A stretch of DNA of 64,000 bases from Sutcliffiella horikoshii. GTDB lineage: Bacteria > Bacillota > Bacilli > Bacillales > Bacillaceae_I. A model generated the notes under the pieces. It saw nothing but the letters and a program-made list of their open reading frames with translations. It had not been told where the DNA came from and searched no databases. Positions within the stretch are counted from its first letter, which is position 1. Each line of letters begins with the position of its first letter. The translations under genes were made by a program, and so were the position numbers. The stretch is taken from the NCBI GenBank assembly GCA_001636495.1, contig KV440964.1, positions 2,186,666-2,250,665 on the forward strand, written 5' to 3'. Positions 26,241 through 34,776 of this stretch are shown here, one piece after another.

Positions 26241-26432
26241 ATGCCGATTACTCACATTCATTTGTTGGAAGGAAGAAGTGTTGAACAAAAGCAAGAGCTG
26301 ATTCAAAATGTCACTCAAGCCATCACTCAAACCCTAGGAACCGCTCCTGAACAAGTGAGGGTGTTGCTTATGGAGATACCTAAGGAAAATTGGGGAACAG
26401 CCGGTGTTACAAAGGCACAATATATTGAATAA
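26241..26432 (+). CDS. 4-oxalocrotonate tautomerase
   Basis: A 63-residue tautomerase that begins MPITHIHLLEGRS, so Pro1 becomes the N-terminal catalytic base after Met removal. ATG 26241 follows AAAGGAGAA. It isomerises 2-hydroxymuconate to the keto form for the decarboxylase and completes the dmpH-I pair. Length is exactly that of the family (~62 residues). Confidence 0.93.
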   Translation: MPITHIHLLEGRSVEQKQELIQNVTQAITQTLGTAPEQVRVLLMEIPKENWGTAGVTKAQYIE

Positions 26433-26453
26433 AAGAAAAAAAGGGGGAGAACG

Positions 26454-27461
26454 ATGAAAAGGGTGAAACGAAGTATAGTTTTGGTCTTGGTCATGTCACT
26501 GGTTTTGTTGCTCGCAGCATGTGGAGGAGACGAAACGAGCGGAAATGAATCGGGCAAGACGTATTCATTTAAATTAGCACATATTACCCCAACCAATCAT
26601 ATGTGGCATCAGGCTGCAGAGAAATTTGCAGAAGAACTGGAGAGCAAATCCGATGGAAGAATGAAAGTGGAAATCTATCCAGCAAGCCAACTTGGTACTG
26701 AAGCAGATATGGTCCAACAGATTGAAGCAGGATCTGTAGACTTTGGATTAATTACGGCAGCTTATATGAGTTCCCGATCCCCTTCATTTGCCGCATGGTT
26801 TATGCCATATGCTTTTGAAGACATCAATGCTGCACATGAAGCAAGAACATCTGACGTTTCTAAGAAGATTTTAGCTACTTTAGATGAGCAAGGCCTTATC
26901 GGATTAGATTATCTGTTTGCCGGTCAACGTGTCATGCTTTTCAAAGACAAGGAAGTGTCTTCACCTGATGATATGGCTGGTTTGAAACTTCGTGTTACAC
27001 CAAGCCCACCGATGCAAGATTTTTATCGTTCTGCAGGTGCCTCACCTGAAGGATTGCCACTTCCAGAAGTTTATGCAGCCGTTCAAACAGGTGTAATTGA
27101 TGGTATGGACATGGATTTGGATGCTGCCATCACTAATAAATACTATGAAGTCGTAAAATATGGAGCTGTTACCAACCATATGGTATGGCCATCCGTTGCC
27201 ATTGTAAATAAATCCACATTTGAGGGAATGTCTGAAGCAGACCAAAAGTTAATTCGCGATGCTTTGACAGTAGCCACCGATTTTGCAGTAAACACTCGCT
27301 CTGGTCAGGAGGAAGAGTTCAGGCAAACGTTAAGCGACAACGGAATGAAAATCTATGATATTCCTGCTGATGCATTTGCAGACCAGATTGCAGAGTTTGA
27401 TGCGAAATACAAAGAGGCGGATCCTCTAATTAAAGAATTTATTGAAACGTATAGAAAATAG
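26454..27461 (+). CDS. TRAP transporter solute-binding lipoprotein (DctP family)
   Basis: A 335-residue DctP-type binding protein with a lipoprotein signal ending LLLAACGG. Family stretches include FKLAHITPTNHMWHQAAEKFAEEL, LGTEADMVQQIEAGSVDFGLI and GLPLPEVYAAVQTGVIDGMD. ATG 26454 follows AAGGGGGAGA. It is followed by the small and large membrane subunits. Given its place at the end of the catabolic operon, an aromatic carboxylate such as anthranilate is the likely ligand (inference). Confidence 0.9.
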   Translation: MKRVKRSIVLVLVMSLVLLLAACGGDETSGNESGKTYSFKLAHITPTNHMWHQAAEKFAEELESKSDGRMKVEIYPASQLGTEADMVQQIEAGSVDFGLITAAYMSSRSPSFAAWFMPYAFEDINAAHEARTSDVSKKILATLDEQGLIGLDYLFAGQRVMLFKDKEVSSPDDMAGLKLRVTPSPPMQDFYRSAGASPEGLPLPEVYAAVQTGVIDGMDMDLDAAITNKYYEVVKYGAVTNHMVWPSVAIVNKSTFEGMSEADQKLIRDALTVATDFAVNTRSGQEEEFRQTLSDNGMKIYDIPADAFADQIAEFDAKYKEADPLIKEFIETYRK

Positions 27462-27486
27462 GTTTTAAAGGGGGGAAGCCACAAGA

Positions 27487-27966
27487 ATGATGAGAATCAG
27501 TGACGGAATAGCCAAAGTCGAGAAATTTCTCGGTGCATTCTTAATGTTGTGCATGGCGGTTATCATAACATTATCTGTAGCCTTCCGATACTTCCTGAAC
27601 TCCCCCTTGTCATGGGCCGGGGAAGTATCTATCTTTCTATTAATCTGGATCAGCTTTATTGGAGGTAGCTTGGGACTGAAATACAAGTCCCAAGCTTCTG
27701 TTTCGATATTCCTGGAGTATATGCCAATCAATATAAGGAAGGCATTGATTCTGATTGGTCATCTATGTATGTTGTTATTTCTTCTGATCATTTTATATTA
27801 TACCTACACTTGGATTCTATCTCCCAATGTAGCTTTGCAAAAATCTAGTGGTATTCTATTACCCATGTGGATACCATACAGTGCAGTCCCAATTGGTCTT
27901 ACGTGTGCAGCGTTTCATATTTTGACTAACTTTCTAGTTGTTTTCAGAGAGGGGGAAGTAAAATGA
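27487..27966 (+). CDS. TRAP transporter small permease (DctQ family)
   Basis: A 159-residue membrane protein with four TM helices, the DctQ topology. The motif SWAGEVSIFLLIWISFIGGSLGLKY is typical. Start is ATG 27487 after AAAGGGGGGAA. Its stop overlaps the dctM-type start by 4 bp (ATGA), so subunits are co-translated. Confidence 0.9.
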   Translation: MMRISDGIAKVEKFLGAFLMLCMAVIITLSVAFRYFLNSPLSWAGEVSIFLLIWISFIGGSLGLKYKSQASVSIFLEYMPINIRKALILIGHLCMLLFLLIILYYTYTWILSPNVALQKSSGILLPMWIPYSAVPIGLTCAAFHILTNFLVVFREGEVK

Positions 27967-29243
27967 CGATTCTAGTAATTGTCTTGTTTTTTGTGTTTTT
28001 ACTTATTGGTATTCCCATCTCTCTCGTCTTAGGAATGACAACTGTTTTGTACTTCTTACTTGTAGGTAGCCCGGTTCTGCTTCAATCGACACCTATGCGT
28101 TTGTATTCTGGATTGGAAAATTTCGGACTATTGGCAATCCCGCTCTTCATGCTCGCAGGAGAGTTGATGAATAGTGGTGGAATCACGACAAGGCTCGTAA
28201 AGTTCTCTAAAACATTAATCGGTCACGTAAGAGGTGGCCTTGCATACGTAACGATCATATCTAATATGTTTATTGCATCCATATTAGGTTCTGCAAATGC
28301 TCAAGCAGCGATGATGAGTAAAGTCATGGTCCCGGAAATGGAAAGAGAAGGGTACAAAAGAGAGTTTTCCTCCGCGCTAACCCTTGCCTCCTCCATTGTC
28401 GCCCCCATCATTCCTCCAAGTATGATATTCATTATTTATGGGACTCTCTCTGGAACCTCCATAGGTGGATTATTCATGGCGGGAATAATTCCCGGAATTA
28501 TATATGGAATAGGTTTTATCGTTCTAATTGCCTTTATGGGATACAAGTACAATTTCCCTAAAAGTGAAAGAGCTTCGATCAGAGAAATTGTACGCCATGG
28601 ATTGTATGTCATACCTGCATTAAGTGTTCCATTCATCATTATCTTCGGGATTTTAAGCGGTGCATTTACCCCGACGGAATCGGCTGCGGTCGCATGTTTC
28701 GTCGCGCTTATAGTAGGCATGTTTCTATACAAAGAGTTAAAATTAAAGAACATTCCCAAGCTATTGATGAACACGGTGATAAGTACAGCCACCGTAACGT
28801 TTCTTATTGCGATGGCAAACATCTTTGGCTGGATGATTGCCTTTGAACAAATACCACAACTTGTTGCTGAAGGTATGCTAAGCATTTCAGAAAACCCGCT
28901 AGTTTTCTTATTGATGGTTAACTTGATGCTTCTATTGCTTGGTGCAGTTTTAGACGGTATTGCCGCATTAATTATTTTGATTCCTGTATTGATGCCTCTT
29001 GTTGTTGCATTTGGGATAGATCCTATCCACTTTGGTGTGATCATCTGTATCAATTTGACCATTGGACTTTTAACACCACCTGTTGGCACTGGATTGTTTG
29101 TAGTTTCCTCCATAGCGGATGTGAAAATTGAAAAGCTAATAAAGGCTACAACCCCATTTCTGATAATGGGAATTCTTATACTATTGATTATCACGTATTG
29201 GGCGGATGCTGTTTTATTTATTCCAAGAATGCTAGGTTTTTAA
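27963..29243 (+). CDS. TRAP transporter large permease (DctM family)
   Basis: A 426-residue membrane protein with about twelve TM helices. DctM family marks include GLLAIPLFMLAGELMNSGGI, ILGSANAQAAMMSKVMVPEM, PPSMIFIIYG and GLLTPPVGTGLFV. ATG 27963 overlaps the DctQ stop. It forms the Na+-driven channel for substrate delivered by the binding protein. A hairpin terminator follows, ending the catabolic island. Confidence 0.93.
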   Translation: MTILVIVLFFVFLLIGIPISLVLGMTTVLYFLLVGSPVLLQSTPMRLYSGLENFGLLAIPLFMLAGELMNSGGITTRLVKFSKTLIGHVRGGLAYVTIISNMFIASILGSANAQAAMMSKVMVPEMEREGYKREFSSALTLASSIVAPIIPPSMIFIIYGTLSGTSIGGLFMAGIIPGIIYGIGFIVLIAFMGYKYNFPKSERASIREIVRHGLYVIPALSVPFIIIFGILSGAFTPTESAAVACFVALIVGMFLYKELKLKNIPKLLMNTVISTATVTFLIAMANIFGWMIAFEQIPQLVAEGMLSISENPLVFLLMVNLMLLLLGAVLDGIAALIILIPVLMPLVVAFGIDPIHFGVIICINLTIGLLTPPVGTGLFVVSSIADVKIEKLIKATTPFLIMGILILLIITYWADAVLFIPRMLGF

Positions 29244-29247
29244 AATT

Positions 29248-29273
29248 AGCCGGACCGTATTGGTTCGGTTTTT
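29248..29273 (+). terminator. Terminator of the TRAP/catabolic operon
   Basis: AGCCGGACC pairs with GGTTCGGTT (G-U pairs) around a short loop and a T run follows, 4 bp after dctM. Confidence 0.65.
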
Positions 29274-29358
29274 ATGATGGGAATAATAAAATGAAACCTT
29301 ATGTGGTTCCTAACGTATTACTAAGGGGTAGATTTTCACTATGTGGGGGTAGAACGGT

Positions 29359-29573
29359 GTATGAAGACCTCTGTGAAGGGAAAACCGAAGAAGAGAGGTC
29401 CTCATGGAGCGTATGAAGACCTCTGTGAAATGGAAATCGAAGAAGAGAGGTCCTCATGGAGCGTATGAAGACCTCTGTGAAATGGAAATCGAAGAAGAGA
29501 GGTCCTCATAGAGCTTATGAAGCCCTCAGTGAAAGGGAAAGCGGAGAACAGAAGTCTTTGTTGTGTTCATACT
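29359..29573. repeat. Array of 52-bp palindromic repeats (array 2)
   Basis: Three near-identical units start at 29359, 29411 and 29463 (52 bp each) and a degenerate fourth follows from 29515. Each is an imperfect palindrome with TATGAAGACCTCT on the left and AGAGGTCCTCATG/A on the right. The ends equal those of array 1 but the arm sequence differs. The 29274-29616 gap holds this array and no gene. Confidence 0.88.
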
Positions 29574-29616
29574 AATTGCGTAATTCCGCAAAGTCTTTTA
29601 AGAAAGGGGTGTTGGC

Positions 29617-29982
29617 ATGACCTTTGTATGGTTGATGCTGACGGTTGCTTTAGCACTTGTACTTGTTGATGTAGTAGTACGAAAGGTACTGAATATTAAG
29701 CGTGTCAAACTAACAGATCCAAAAGCAAAAAAAATAGATATGTTAGGTAGGATCCTTTGCGCTGTTATAATTTTTGTGACCTTTCCACCACTTCTTGACA
29801 ATGGGGTTTTTCAATTAAAATACTTATTTATGATAATGTTTACGGTTTTGTTTAGTTTCCAAGCAATTCTTCAATACATTTATATCAAAGAATCTAAAGA
29901 ATATATAATCACTTTGTTAATGAGTGTGGTGTTCATTGTTTTTATGTTTAATATTGATTACCTAATTGACCTTTACACTTAA
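29617..29982 (+). CDS. DUF4181-like small membrane protein
   Basis: A 121-residue protein with four predicted TM helices (near 3-22, 46-64, 68-88, 97-117) and a basic cytosolic loop (RKVLNIKRVKLTDPKAKK). The pattern resembles Bacillus DUF4181 proteins of unknown function. ATG 29617 follows AAAGGGGTG. It stands alone between array 2 and a terminator. No function can be assigned. Confidence 0.7.
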   Translation: MTFVWLMLTVALALVLVDVVVRKVLNIKRVKLTDPKAKKIDMLGRILCAVIIFVTFPPLLDNGVFQLKYLFMIMFTVLFSFQAILQYIYIKESKEYIITLLMSVVFIVFMFNIDYLIDLYT

Positions 29983-29996
29983 ATACAATGAAAAGA

Positions 29997-30032
29997 AAAA
30001 CGAGCCAAGTTCATTACCGGCTCGTTTTTCTT
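29997..30032. terminator. Bidirectional terminator between the DUF4181-like gene and prli42
   Basis: AAAACGAGCC pairs perfectly with GGCTCGTTTT (12-nt loop); T runs lie on both strands. Confidence 0.85.
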
Positions 30033-30042
30033 TATTAATCTA

Positions 30043-30138
30043 TTAAAAAAACATGGAAGCTCCAGCTAATAGTGTCGTAATAAGCATAACGCCGATCATT
30101 AAATATACGACAACCTTTTGGAATTTACGGTTCATCAT
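30043..30138 (-). CDS. prli42: Stressosome-associated small membrane protein Prli42
   Basis: A 31-residue protein, MMNRKFQKVVVYLMIGVMLI followed by TTLLAGASMFF, with one TM helix after a short basic N-terminus. Size, basic start and the LLAG.SMFF ending match Prli42, the membrane anchor of the stressosome first found in Listeria and conserved in Bacillus. ATG 30138 (or 30135) follows GGGAGTG at longish spacing. It is convergent with the DUF4181-like gene and shares its terminator. Confidence 0.8.
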   Translation of the reverse strand: MMNRKFQKVVVYLMIGVMLITTLLAGASMFF

Positions 30139-30298
30139 TTGAGTTTATTCACTCCCTATTAATTCTACTAACCCTATTTTACATGGATTCCCTTTCTTTC
30201 TCAAGTAAGGATTCTACACGAAAAAGGAAGGGATTTTGCACAAAAAGTCGAAATGATATAGAGTCATAGTTAGGGGACATACAACAAGGGGGATTGGC

Positions 30299-30718
30299 AT
30301 GATTAAAAATGTAAATCATATCGGGATAGCTGTCAGCTCTATTGAGACAGCGCTTCCATTTTATACAGAAACATTGGGGTTGACCTTTGAAGCGGTGGAA
30401 CATGTAGCGGAGCAAAGGGTAAGAGTGGCATTTATAAATGCAGGGAATTGTAAGTTAGAGTTGTTGGAGCCAACTTCTCCAGACAGCCCGATTGCTAAAT
30501 TTATTGAAAAACGTGGGGAAGGGATTCACCATGTGGCACTAAGTGTAGATTCAATAGAAGAAAGAATTCAAGAGATGGTTGAAAAGGGCATACCGATGAT
30601 TGATAAAAGTTCCCGTGTTGGAGCTGGAGGGGCGAATATCGCCTTCATGCACCCTAAAGCTAGCAATGGCGTACTGGTAGAATTCTGTGAAAAGGCGGCG
30701 AAACACCATGACAATTGA
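30299..30718 (+). CDS. mce: Methylmalonyl-CoA epimerase
   Basis: A 139-residue VOC-fold enzyme (YqjC type) that interconverts the methylmalonyl-CoA epimers. Metal ligands are expected at His8 (VNHIGIAV), in the GIHHVAL block and at the C-terminal Glu of GVLVEFCE. ATG 30299 follows CAAGGGGGA. It overlaps the carboxyltransferase gene by 11 bp, linking the two steps of propionyl-CoA/methylmalonyl-CoA metabolism. Confidence 0.9.
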   Translation: MIKNVNHIGIAVSSIETALPFYTETLGLTFEAVEHVAEQRVRVAFINAGNCKLELLEPTSPDSPIAKFIEKRGEGIHHVALSVDSIEERIQEMVEKGIPMIDKSSRVGAGGANIAFMHPKASNGVLVEFCEKAAKHHDN

Positions 30719-32261
30719 TATCTATGAAAAAATAAACGAGCTTTATGATAAACGTCGCGAGGTTGAACTTGGCGGTGGAGACGACCGCATTGACAAGCAA
30801 CATGAAAAAGGGAAACTGACGGCAAGAGAGCGGATTGAGCTTTTGGTGGATGAAGGTACTTTTGTGGAGCTTAACCCATTTATCGAACACCGTTGCAACG
30901 ACTTTGGCCTTCAAGGGAAAAAAGGCCCCGGAGATGGTGTTGTCACAGGTTATGGAAAAGTCAATGGTAAACCAATTTATTTATTTTCACAGGATTTCAC
31001 CGTGTTTGGCGGAGCCCTCGGGGAAATGCACGCTAAAAAAATCGCCAATGTCATGGATATGGCGGCGAAAAATGGTGCACCAATCGTTGGGTTGAATGAT
31101 TCTGGTGGAGCGCGGATTCAAGAGGGAGTTCTTTCTCTGGATGGATATGGTCATATTTTCTACAGAAACTCCATCTATTCAGGAGTAATTCCACAGATTT
31201 CGGTCATTATGGGACCATGTGCTGGTGGTGCCGTTTATTCACCGGCTATTACGGATTTTGTATTCATGGTGGAAAAAACAAGTCAGATGTTTATCACAGG
31301 TCCAAAGGTAATTGAAACGGTGACAGGGGAGAAAATCAGCTCAGAAGGTCTCGGTGGAGCTAAGGTACATAATGCGATAAGCGGGAATGCTCACTTTTCC
31401 AGTTCCTCAGAGGAAGAGGTGCTGGCACAGGTACGTAACCTGCTAAGCTATCTTCCACAAAACAATGAAGAAAAGCCAGAACGTATTTCTTGCGAACAGG
31501 GCGATGACTACCGTCCAGACCTAGCGGATGCCATTCCGTTTGACGCAATCAGACCGTACGATGTGCGAATTGTCATCAACCAGGTGGTAGATGAAGGTTC
31601 TTTCATGGAAGTCCATAAAGACTTCGCTAAAAATATTGTAGTAGGGTTGGCAAGGCTAAAAGGTGAAGTCGTCGGACTTGTTTGTAACCAGCCTAAAGTG
31701 ATGGCGGGCGGACTTGATATCGACTCTTCCGATAAAGCATCAAGATTTATCCGTTTCTGTGATTCTTTCAACATTCCATTGATTACCTTTGAAGATGTTA
31801 CCGGATTCTTCCCTGGTGTCAAACAGGAGCACGGAGGGATCATTCGTCATGGTGCGAAAATCCTTTACGCGTATTCGGAAGCGACTGTACCAAAGCTGAC
31901 TGTCATTTTGCGGAAGGCATATGGAGGCGCTTATGTGGCGCTCAACAGTAAATCAATCGGGGCAGATCTTGTATTCGCATGGCCAAATGCGGAAATTGCG
32001 GTTATGGGACCTCAAGGTGCGGCAAACATCATTTTTGCCCGAGAAATAAATGAAAGCGACAATCCGGAAGCAACACGAGCCCAGAAGATTGAAGAGTATC
32101 GTGAAAAATTCGCCAATCCATATGTGGCGGCTAGCCAAGGAATGGTGGACGACGTGATTGATCCAAGAGAGACAAGGATTAAATTGATACAATCACTAGA
32201 AATGCTCCGCAATAAAAAGGAGACGAGACCTTATAAAAAACATGGGAACATCCCGTTGTAA
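30708..32261 (+). CDS. yqjD: Acyl-CoA carboxylase carboxyltransferase subunit (YqjD, propionyl/methylmalonyl-CoA type)
   Basis: A 517-residue carboxyltransferase with two crotonase-like halves. Typical stretches are NDSGGARIQEGVLSLDGYG, GPCAGGAVYSPAITDF, FEDVTGFFPGVKQE and KAYGGAYVALNSK. ATG 30708 follows AAGGCGG and overlaps the epimerase end. It should move CO2 between biotin and propionyl-CoA, or act in a decarboxylase. Biotin carboxylase and carrier subunits are not in the window. Order matches yqjC-yqjD of Bacillus subtilis. Confidence 0.9.
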   Translation: MTIDIYEKINELYDKRREVELGGGDDRIDKQHEKGKLTARERIELLVDEGTFVELNPFIEHRCNDFGLQGKKGPGDGVVTGYGKVNGKPIYLFSQDFTVFGGALGEMHAKKIANVMDMAAKNGAPIVGLNDSGGARIQEGVLSLDGYGHIFYRNSIYSGVIPQISVIMGPCAGGAVYSPAITDFVFMVEKTSQMFITGPKVIETVTGEKISSEGLGGAKVHNAISGNAHFSSSSEEEVLAQVRNLLSYLPQNNEEKPERISCEQGDDYRPDLADAIPFDAIRPYDVRIVINQVVDEGSFMEVHKDFAKNIVVGLARLKGEVVGLVCNQPKVMAGGLDIDSSDKASRFIRFCDSFNIPLITFEDVTGFFPGVKQEHGGIIRHGAKILYAYSEATVPKLTVILRKAYGGAYVALNSKSIGADLVFAWPNAEIAVMGPQGAANIIFAREINESDNPEATRAQKIEEYREKFANPYVAASQGMVDDVIDPRETRIKLIQSLEMLRNKKETRPYKKHGNIPL

Positions 32262-32271
32262 AGTTTGTAGA

Positions 32272-32301
32272 AGATAGTAGGCAAAGTGCCTGCTATCTTT
32301 T
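32272..32301 (+). terminator. Terminator of the mce-yqjD operon
   Basis: AGATAGTAGGCA pairs with TGCCTGCTATCT (one G-U) around a 3-nt loop, with a TTTT tail. Confidence 0.85.
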
Positions 32302-32386
32302 ATCTGTTGATGGCTCAACAAGGAAAAAATCACTGCAATAGGTTATAATAGGATTGGATTTAATAAGTAGTAGGAGGAACATACAT

Positions 32387-33505
32387 ATGATTAACAGAGA
32401 CAGACTTGTCGAAGAATTTTTAGAGCTTGTTCAGGTGGATTCTGAAACAAGATTCGAAGCGGAGATCTGCAAGGTGTTAAAAGAGAAGTTTTCCGCTCTG
32501 GGGGTACACGTAGTAGAAGATGACACCATGAATGAGACTGGTCATGGTGCTGGAAACCTGATCTGTACACTCGAAGGTACAAAAGAAGGAGTAGATACTA
32601 TCTACTTTACCTCCCATATGGACACGGTTGTTCCAGGTAAAGGGATTAAACCATCCATAAAAGACGGCTACATTGTGACAGACGGTACGACTATCCTTGG
32701 AGCAGACGACAAAGCAGGTCTTGCTGCAATGCTTGAAGCGGTAAAAGTTTTAAAAGAAAACCACATCGAACATGGAAAAATCGAATTCGTTATCACAGTT
32801 GGAGAAGAATCCGGTCTTGTAGGAGCAAAAGCTTTAGATCCAGCTTTAGTAACAGCGAAGTTCGGTTTTGCCCTTGATAGTGACGGGACAGTTGGGAACA
32901 TCATTGTAGCTGCTCCAACACAAGCAAAAGTAAAAGCAACTATTTACGGTAAGACGGCTCACGCAGGCGTTGCACCGGAAAAAGGAATTTCTGCTATTAC
33001 GATTGCTGCAAAATCCATCGCGAAAATGCCATTAGGTCGTATTGATGAAGAAACAACTGCAAACATCGGCCGTTTTGAAGGTGGCGGACCAACGAATATC
33101 GTTTGCGACCGCGTGGATATTTTAGCGGAAGCACGTTCTTTAGTTCCAGAAAAGATGGAAGCACAAGTAGCGAAAATGAAGGATGCATTTGAAACAGTAG
33201 CAGCTGACATGGGTGGCCGTGCAGAAGTGACAGTGGATGTTATGTATCCAGGATTCAAATTTGCCGATGGCGACCATGTGGTGGAAGTGGCGAAGCGTGC
33301 TGTTTCAGAAATTGGCAGAACGCCTGAGCTACAGCGCAGTGGTGGCGGTAGTGATGCTAATGTAATTGCAGGATTTGGGGTTCCAACAATAAACCTAGCA
33401 GTTGGTTATGAAGAAATTCATACTACCAATGAAAGAATGCCGATTGAGGAATTGATCAAAACTTCGGAATTGGTTGTAAGCATCATGAAGGAAGTAGCAA
33501 AATAA
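32387..33505 (+). CDS. yqjE: M20-family tripeptidase (YqjE/PepT-like)
   Basis: A 372-residue zinc peptidase. ATG 32387 is chosen because TAGGAGGAA precedes it. Metal-binding motifs are TSHMDTV (first His and Asp), LGADDKAG (bridging Asp) and GEESGLVGAKAL (catalytic Glu pair), and HAGVAPEKG lies in the lid/dimer domain. It trims N-terminal residues from short peptides in the cytosol. Position after yqjD matches Bacillus subtilis yqjE. Confidence 0.9.
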   Translation: MINRDRLVEEFLELVQVDSETRFEAEICKVLKEKFSALGVHVVEDDTMNETGHGAGNLICTLEGTKEGVDTIYFTSHMDTVVPGKGIKPSIKDGYIVTDGTTILGADDKAGLAAMLEAVKVLKENHIEHGKIEFVITVGEESGLVGAKALDPALVTAKFGFALDSDGTVGNIIVAAPTQAKVKATIYGKTAHAGVAPEKGISAITIAAKSIAKMPLGRIDEETTANIGRFEGGGPTNIVCDRVDILAEARSLVPEKMEAQVAKMKDAFETVAADMGGRAEVTVDVMYPGFKFADGDHVVEVAKRAVSEIGRTPELQRSGGGSDANVIAGFGVPTINLAVGYEEIHTTNERMPIEELIKTSELVVSIMKEVAK

Positions 33506-33510
33506 TGTGG

Positions 33511-33545
33511 AAAAGCTTGGTGAAATTGCCAAGCTTTTTTTATTT
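33511..33545 (+). terminator. Terminator of yqjE
   Basis: AAAAGCTTGG pairs with CCAAGCTTTT (8-nt loop) and a T run follows. Confidence 0.88.
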
Positions 33546-33589
33546 GGTTGATTTATAATAGAAGAAAAAGGGCGAATAGGAGAAAAGTC

Positions 33590-34063
33590 ATGGAATCCCT
33601 AAAACTAGTTATTTTCGAAGTGAACGGTGAAGAATATGGCATATCAGTGGAATATGTAGTTTCCATCGAAAAATTGGGAACAGTCACTGCTTTACCTGAA
33701 ATGGCAACTTACCTGAAAGGCTTGATGAAAGTTAGAGGAGAGTTAATTCCTCTACTCGATACAAAACATATTTTGTTTACGGAGACTTTGGAAGCAAAAG
33801 ATAAAACTAGGGTCATCATGGTCCAATTATCAGAGCTTTCTGTTGGCCTAATAGTGGAAGATGCTAAAGAAATTATGGATGTCCCACAAGAATCAGTAAA
33901 GTCTCTGAATCTGTTTGGTTCACAAACAACCACCTATATCCAGGGCATGGTCAATTTAGAAAACCGCTTGATTGCGATTCTCGATCCAAGTAGCTTAGTC
34001 AACAGCCTTAACGGGATGGAAAGCATAAAAGAAGCAGTCGAAAAACAAGAGGTTAAGAATTAA
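33590..34063 (+). CDS. CheW-like chemotaxis coupling protein
   Basis: A 157-residue single CheW domain: KLVIFEVNGEEYGISVEYVVSIEKL, then YLKGLMKVRGELIPLLDTK and YIQGMVNLENRLIAILDPS. ATG 33590 has TAGGAGAAAAG upstream, better than the longer frame from 33548. CheW links chemoreceptors to CheA. It is a lone gene here, away from any che operon, so it could be an accessory coupling or CheV-like protein; no receiver domain is present. Confidence 0.88.
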   Translation: MESLKLVIFEVNGEEYGISVEYVVSIEKLGTVTALPEMATYLKGLMKVRGELIPLLDTKHILFTETLEAKDKTRVIMVQLSELSVGLIVEDAKEIMDVPQESVKSLNLFGSQTTTYIQGMVNLENRLIAILDPSSLVNSLNGMESIKEAVEKQEVKN

Positions 34064-34147
34064 ACAGAACTTAGAAGCGAAGCGCCTGTGACGTAATTTA
34101 ACAAATAAATCTAACGAAAAAGATAGTGTAAGGGTTTATCAACAGCC

Positions 34148-34176
34148 AAAACAGGCGCCAATACGGCGCCTGTTTT
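34148..34176. terminator. Bidirectional terminator between cheW-like and ohrA
   Basis: A perfect 12-bp stem AAAACAGGCGCC / GGCGCCTGTTTT with a 5-nt loop, serving two convergent genes. Confidence 0.92.
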
Positions 34177-34178
34177 CA

Positions 34179-34601
34179 TTATCTAACAGTTGTTATCAAT
34201 TCCACATCAATATTTCCTCGAGTAGCTTTGGAGTATGGACATACTTGATGGGCTTGCTCAACAAGTGAGTTCGCTTCTTCTTCCGTAACTCCACCAATCT
34301 CAACATTTAAAACCACAGCTAATTTAAAGCCTCCATCTGTATCTTTTCCAATTGAAACTTCAGCGATAATTTCAGATTCGATTTTTTGTTTTGCTTGACG
34401 TGCAACAAGGCTTAGTGCGCTATCGAAGCAAGCTGCGTAACCTGCAGCAAAAAGTTGTTCGGGATTCGTAGCTCCCTCTTTTCCTGTACCACCCAGCGAT
34501 TTTGGCATAGCAAGAGCAATATCTAATGTTCCGTCCTCACTTTTTATTTTCCCTGCTCTTCCACCTGACGCCGTTACTTTAGCTGTATATAATGCATCCA
34601 T
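34179..34601 (-). CDS. ohrA: Organic hydroperoxide resistance protein OhrA
   Basis: A 140-residue OsmC/Ohr-family peroxidase. The two redox Cys are in YAACFDSAL and QVCPYSKAT, as in Ohr rather than OsmC. It reduces organic and lipid hydroperoxides using a dithiol partner. ATG 34601 follows AAAGGAGTGA. It is divergent from the ohrR gene and the shared region carries palindromes fitting OhrR, so it is probably derepressed by peroxides. Confidence 0.93.
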   Translation of the reverse strand: MDALYTAKVTASGGRAGKIKSEDGTLDIALAMPKSLGGTGKEGATNPEQLFAAGYAACFDSALSLVARQAKQKIESEIIAEVSIGKDTDGGFKLAVVLNVEIGGVTEEEANSLVEQAHQVCPYSKATRGNIDVELITTVR

Positions 34602-34634
34602 GAAAAATCACTCCTTTAAATTTTGTAAAATTAT

Positions 34635-34702
34635 ATTGTGCACAATGTTTATTTCTCTTCTATCATAACTCCCAATTAATATGAAGTCAACAATTAAGTT
34701 GT
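34635..34702. promoter_or_regulatory. Candidate OhrR operators between ohrA and ohrR
   Basis: Two palindromes lie in the divergent region: ATTGTGCACAAT (34635-34646, perfect) and ACAATTAAGTTGT (34690-34702, near perfect). Both resemble the ACAATT..AATTGT elements bound by Bacillus OhrR. Confidence 0.6.
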
Positions 34703-34776
34703 GCAAAAGAAGTTTGTGCATGAGAGTAGTGAGAGGTACAATAGTTGTAATGATGGGTATAAGAGGAGATATATGT

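Noticed and set aside
28436-29194. 252-residue minus-strand frame
   Set aside because: It is the antisense of the DctM gene, has no RBS or family features, and reflects codon bias of a membrane protein.
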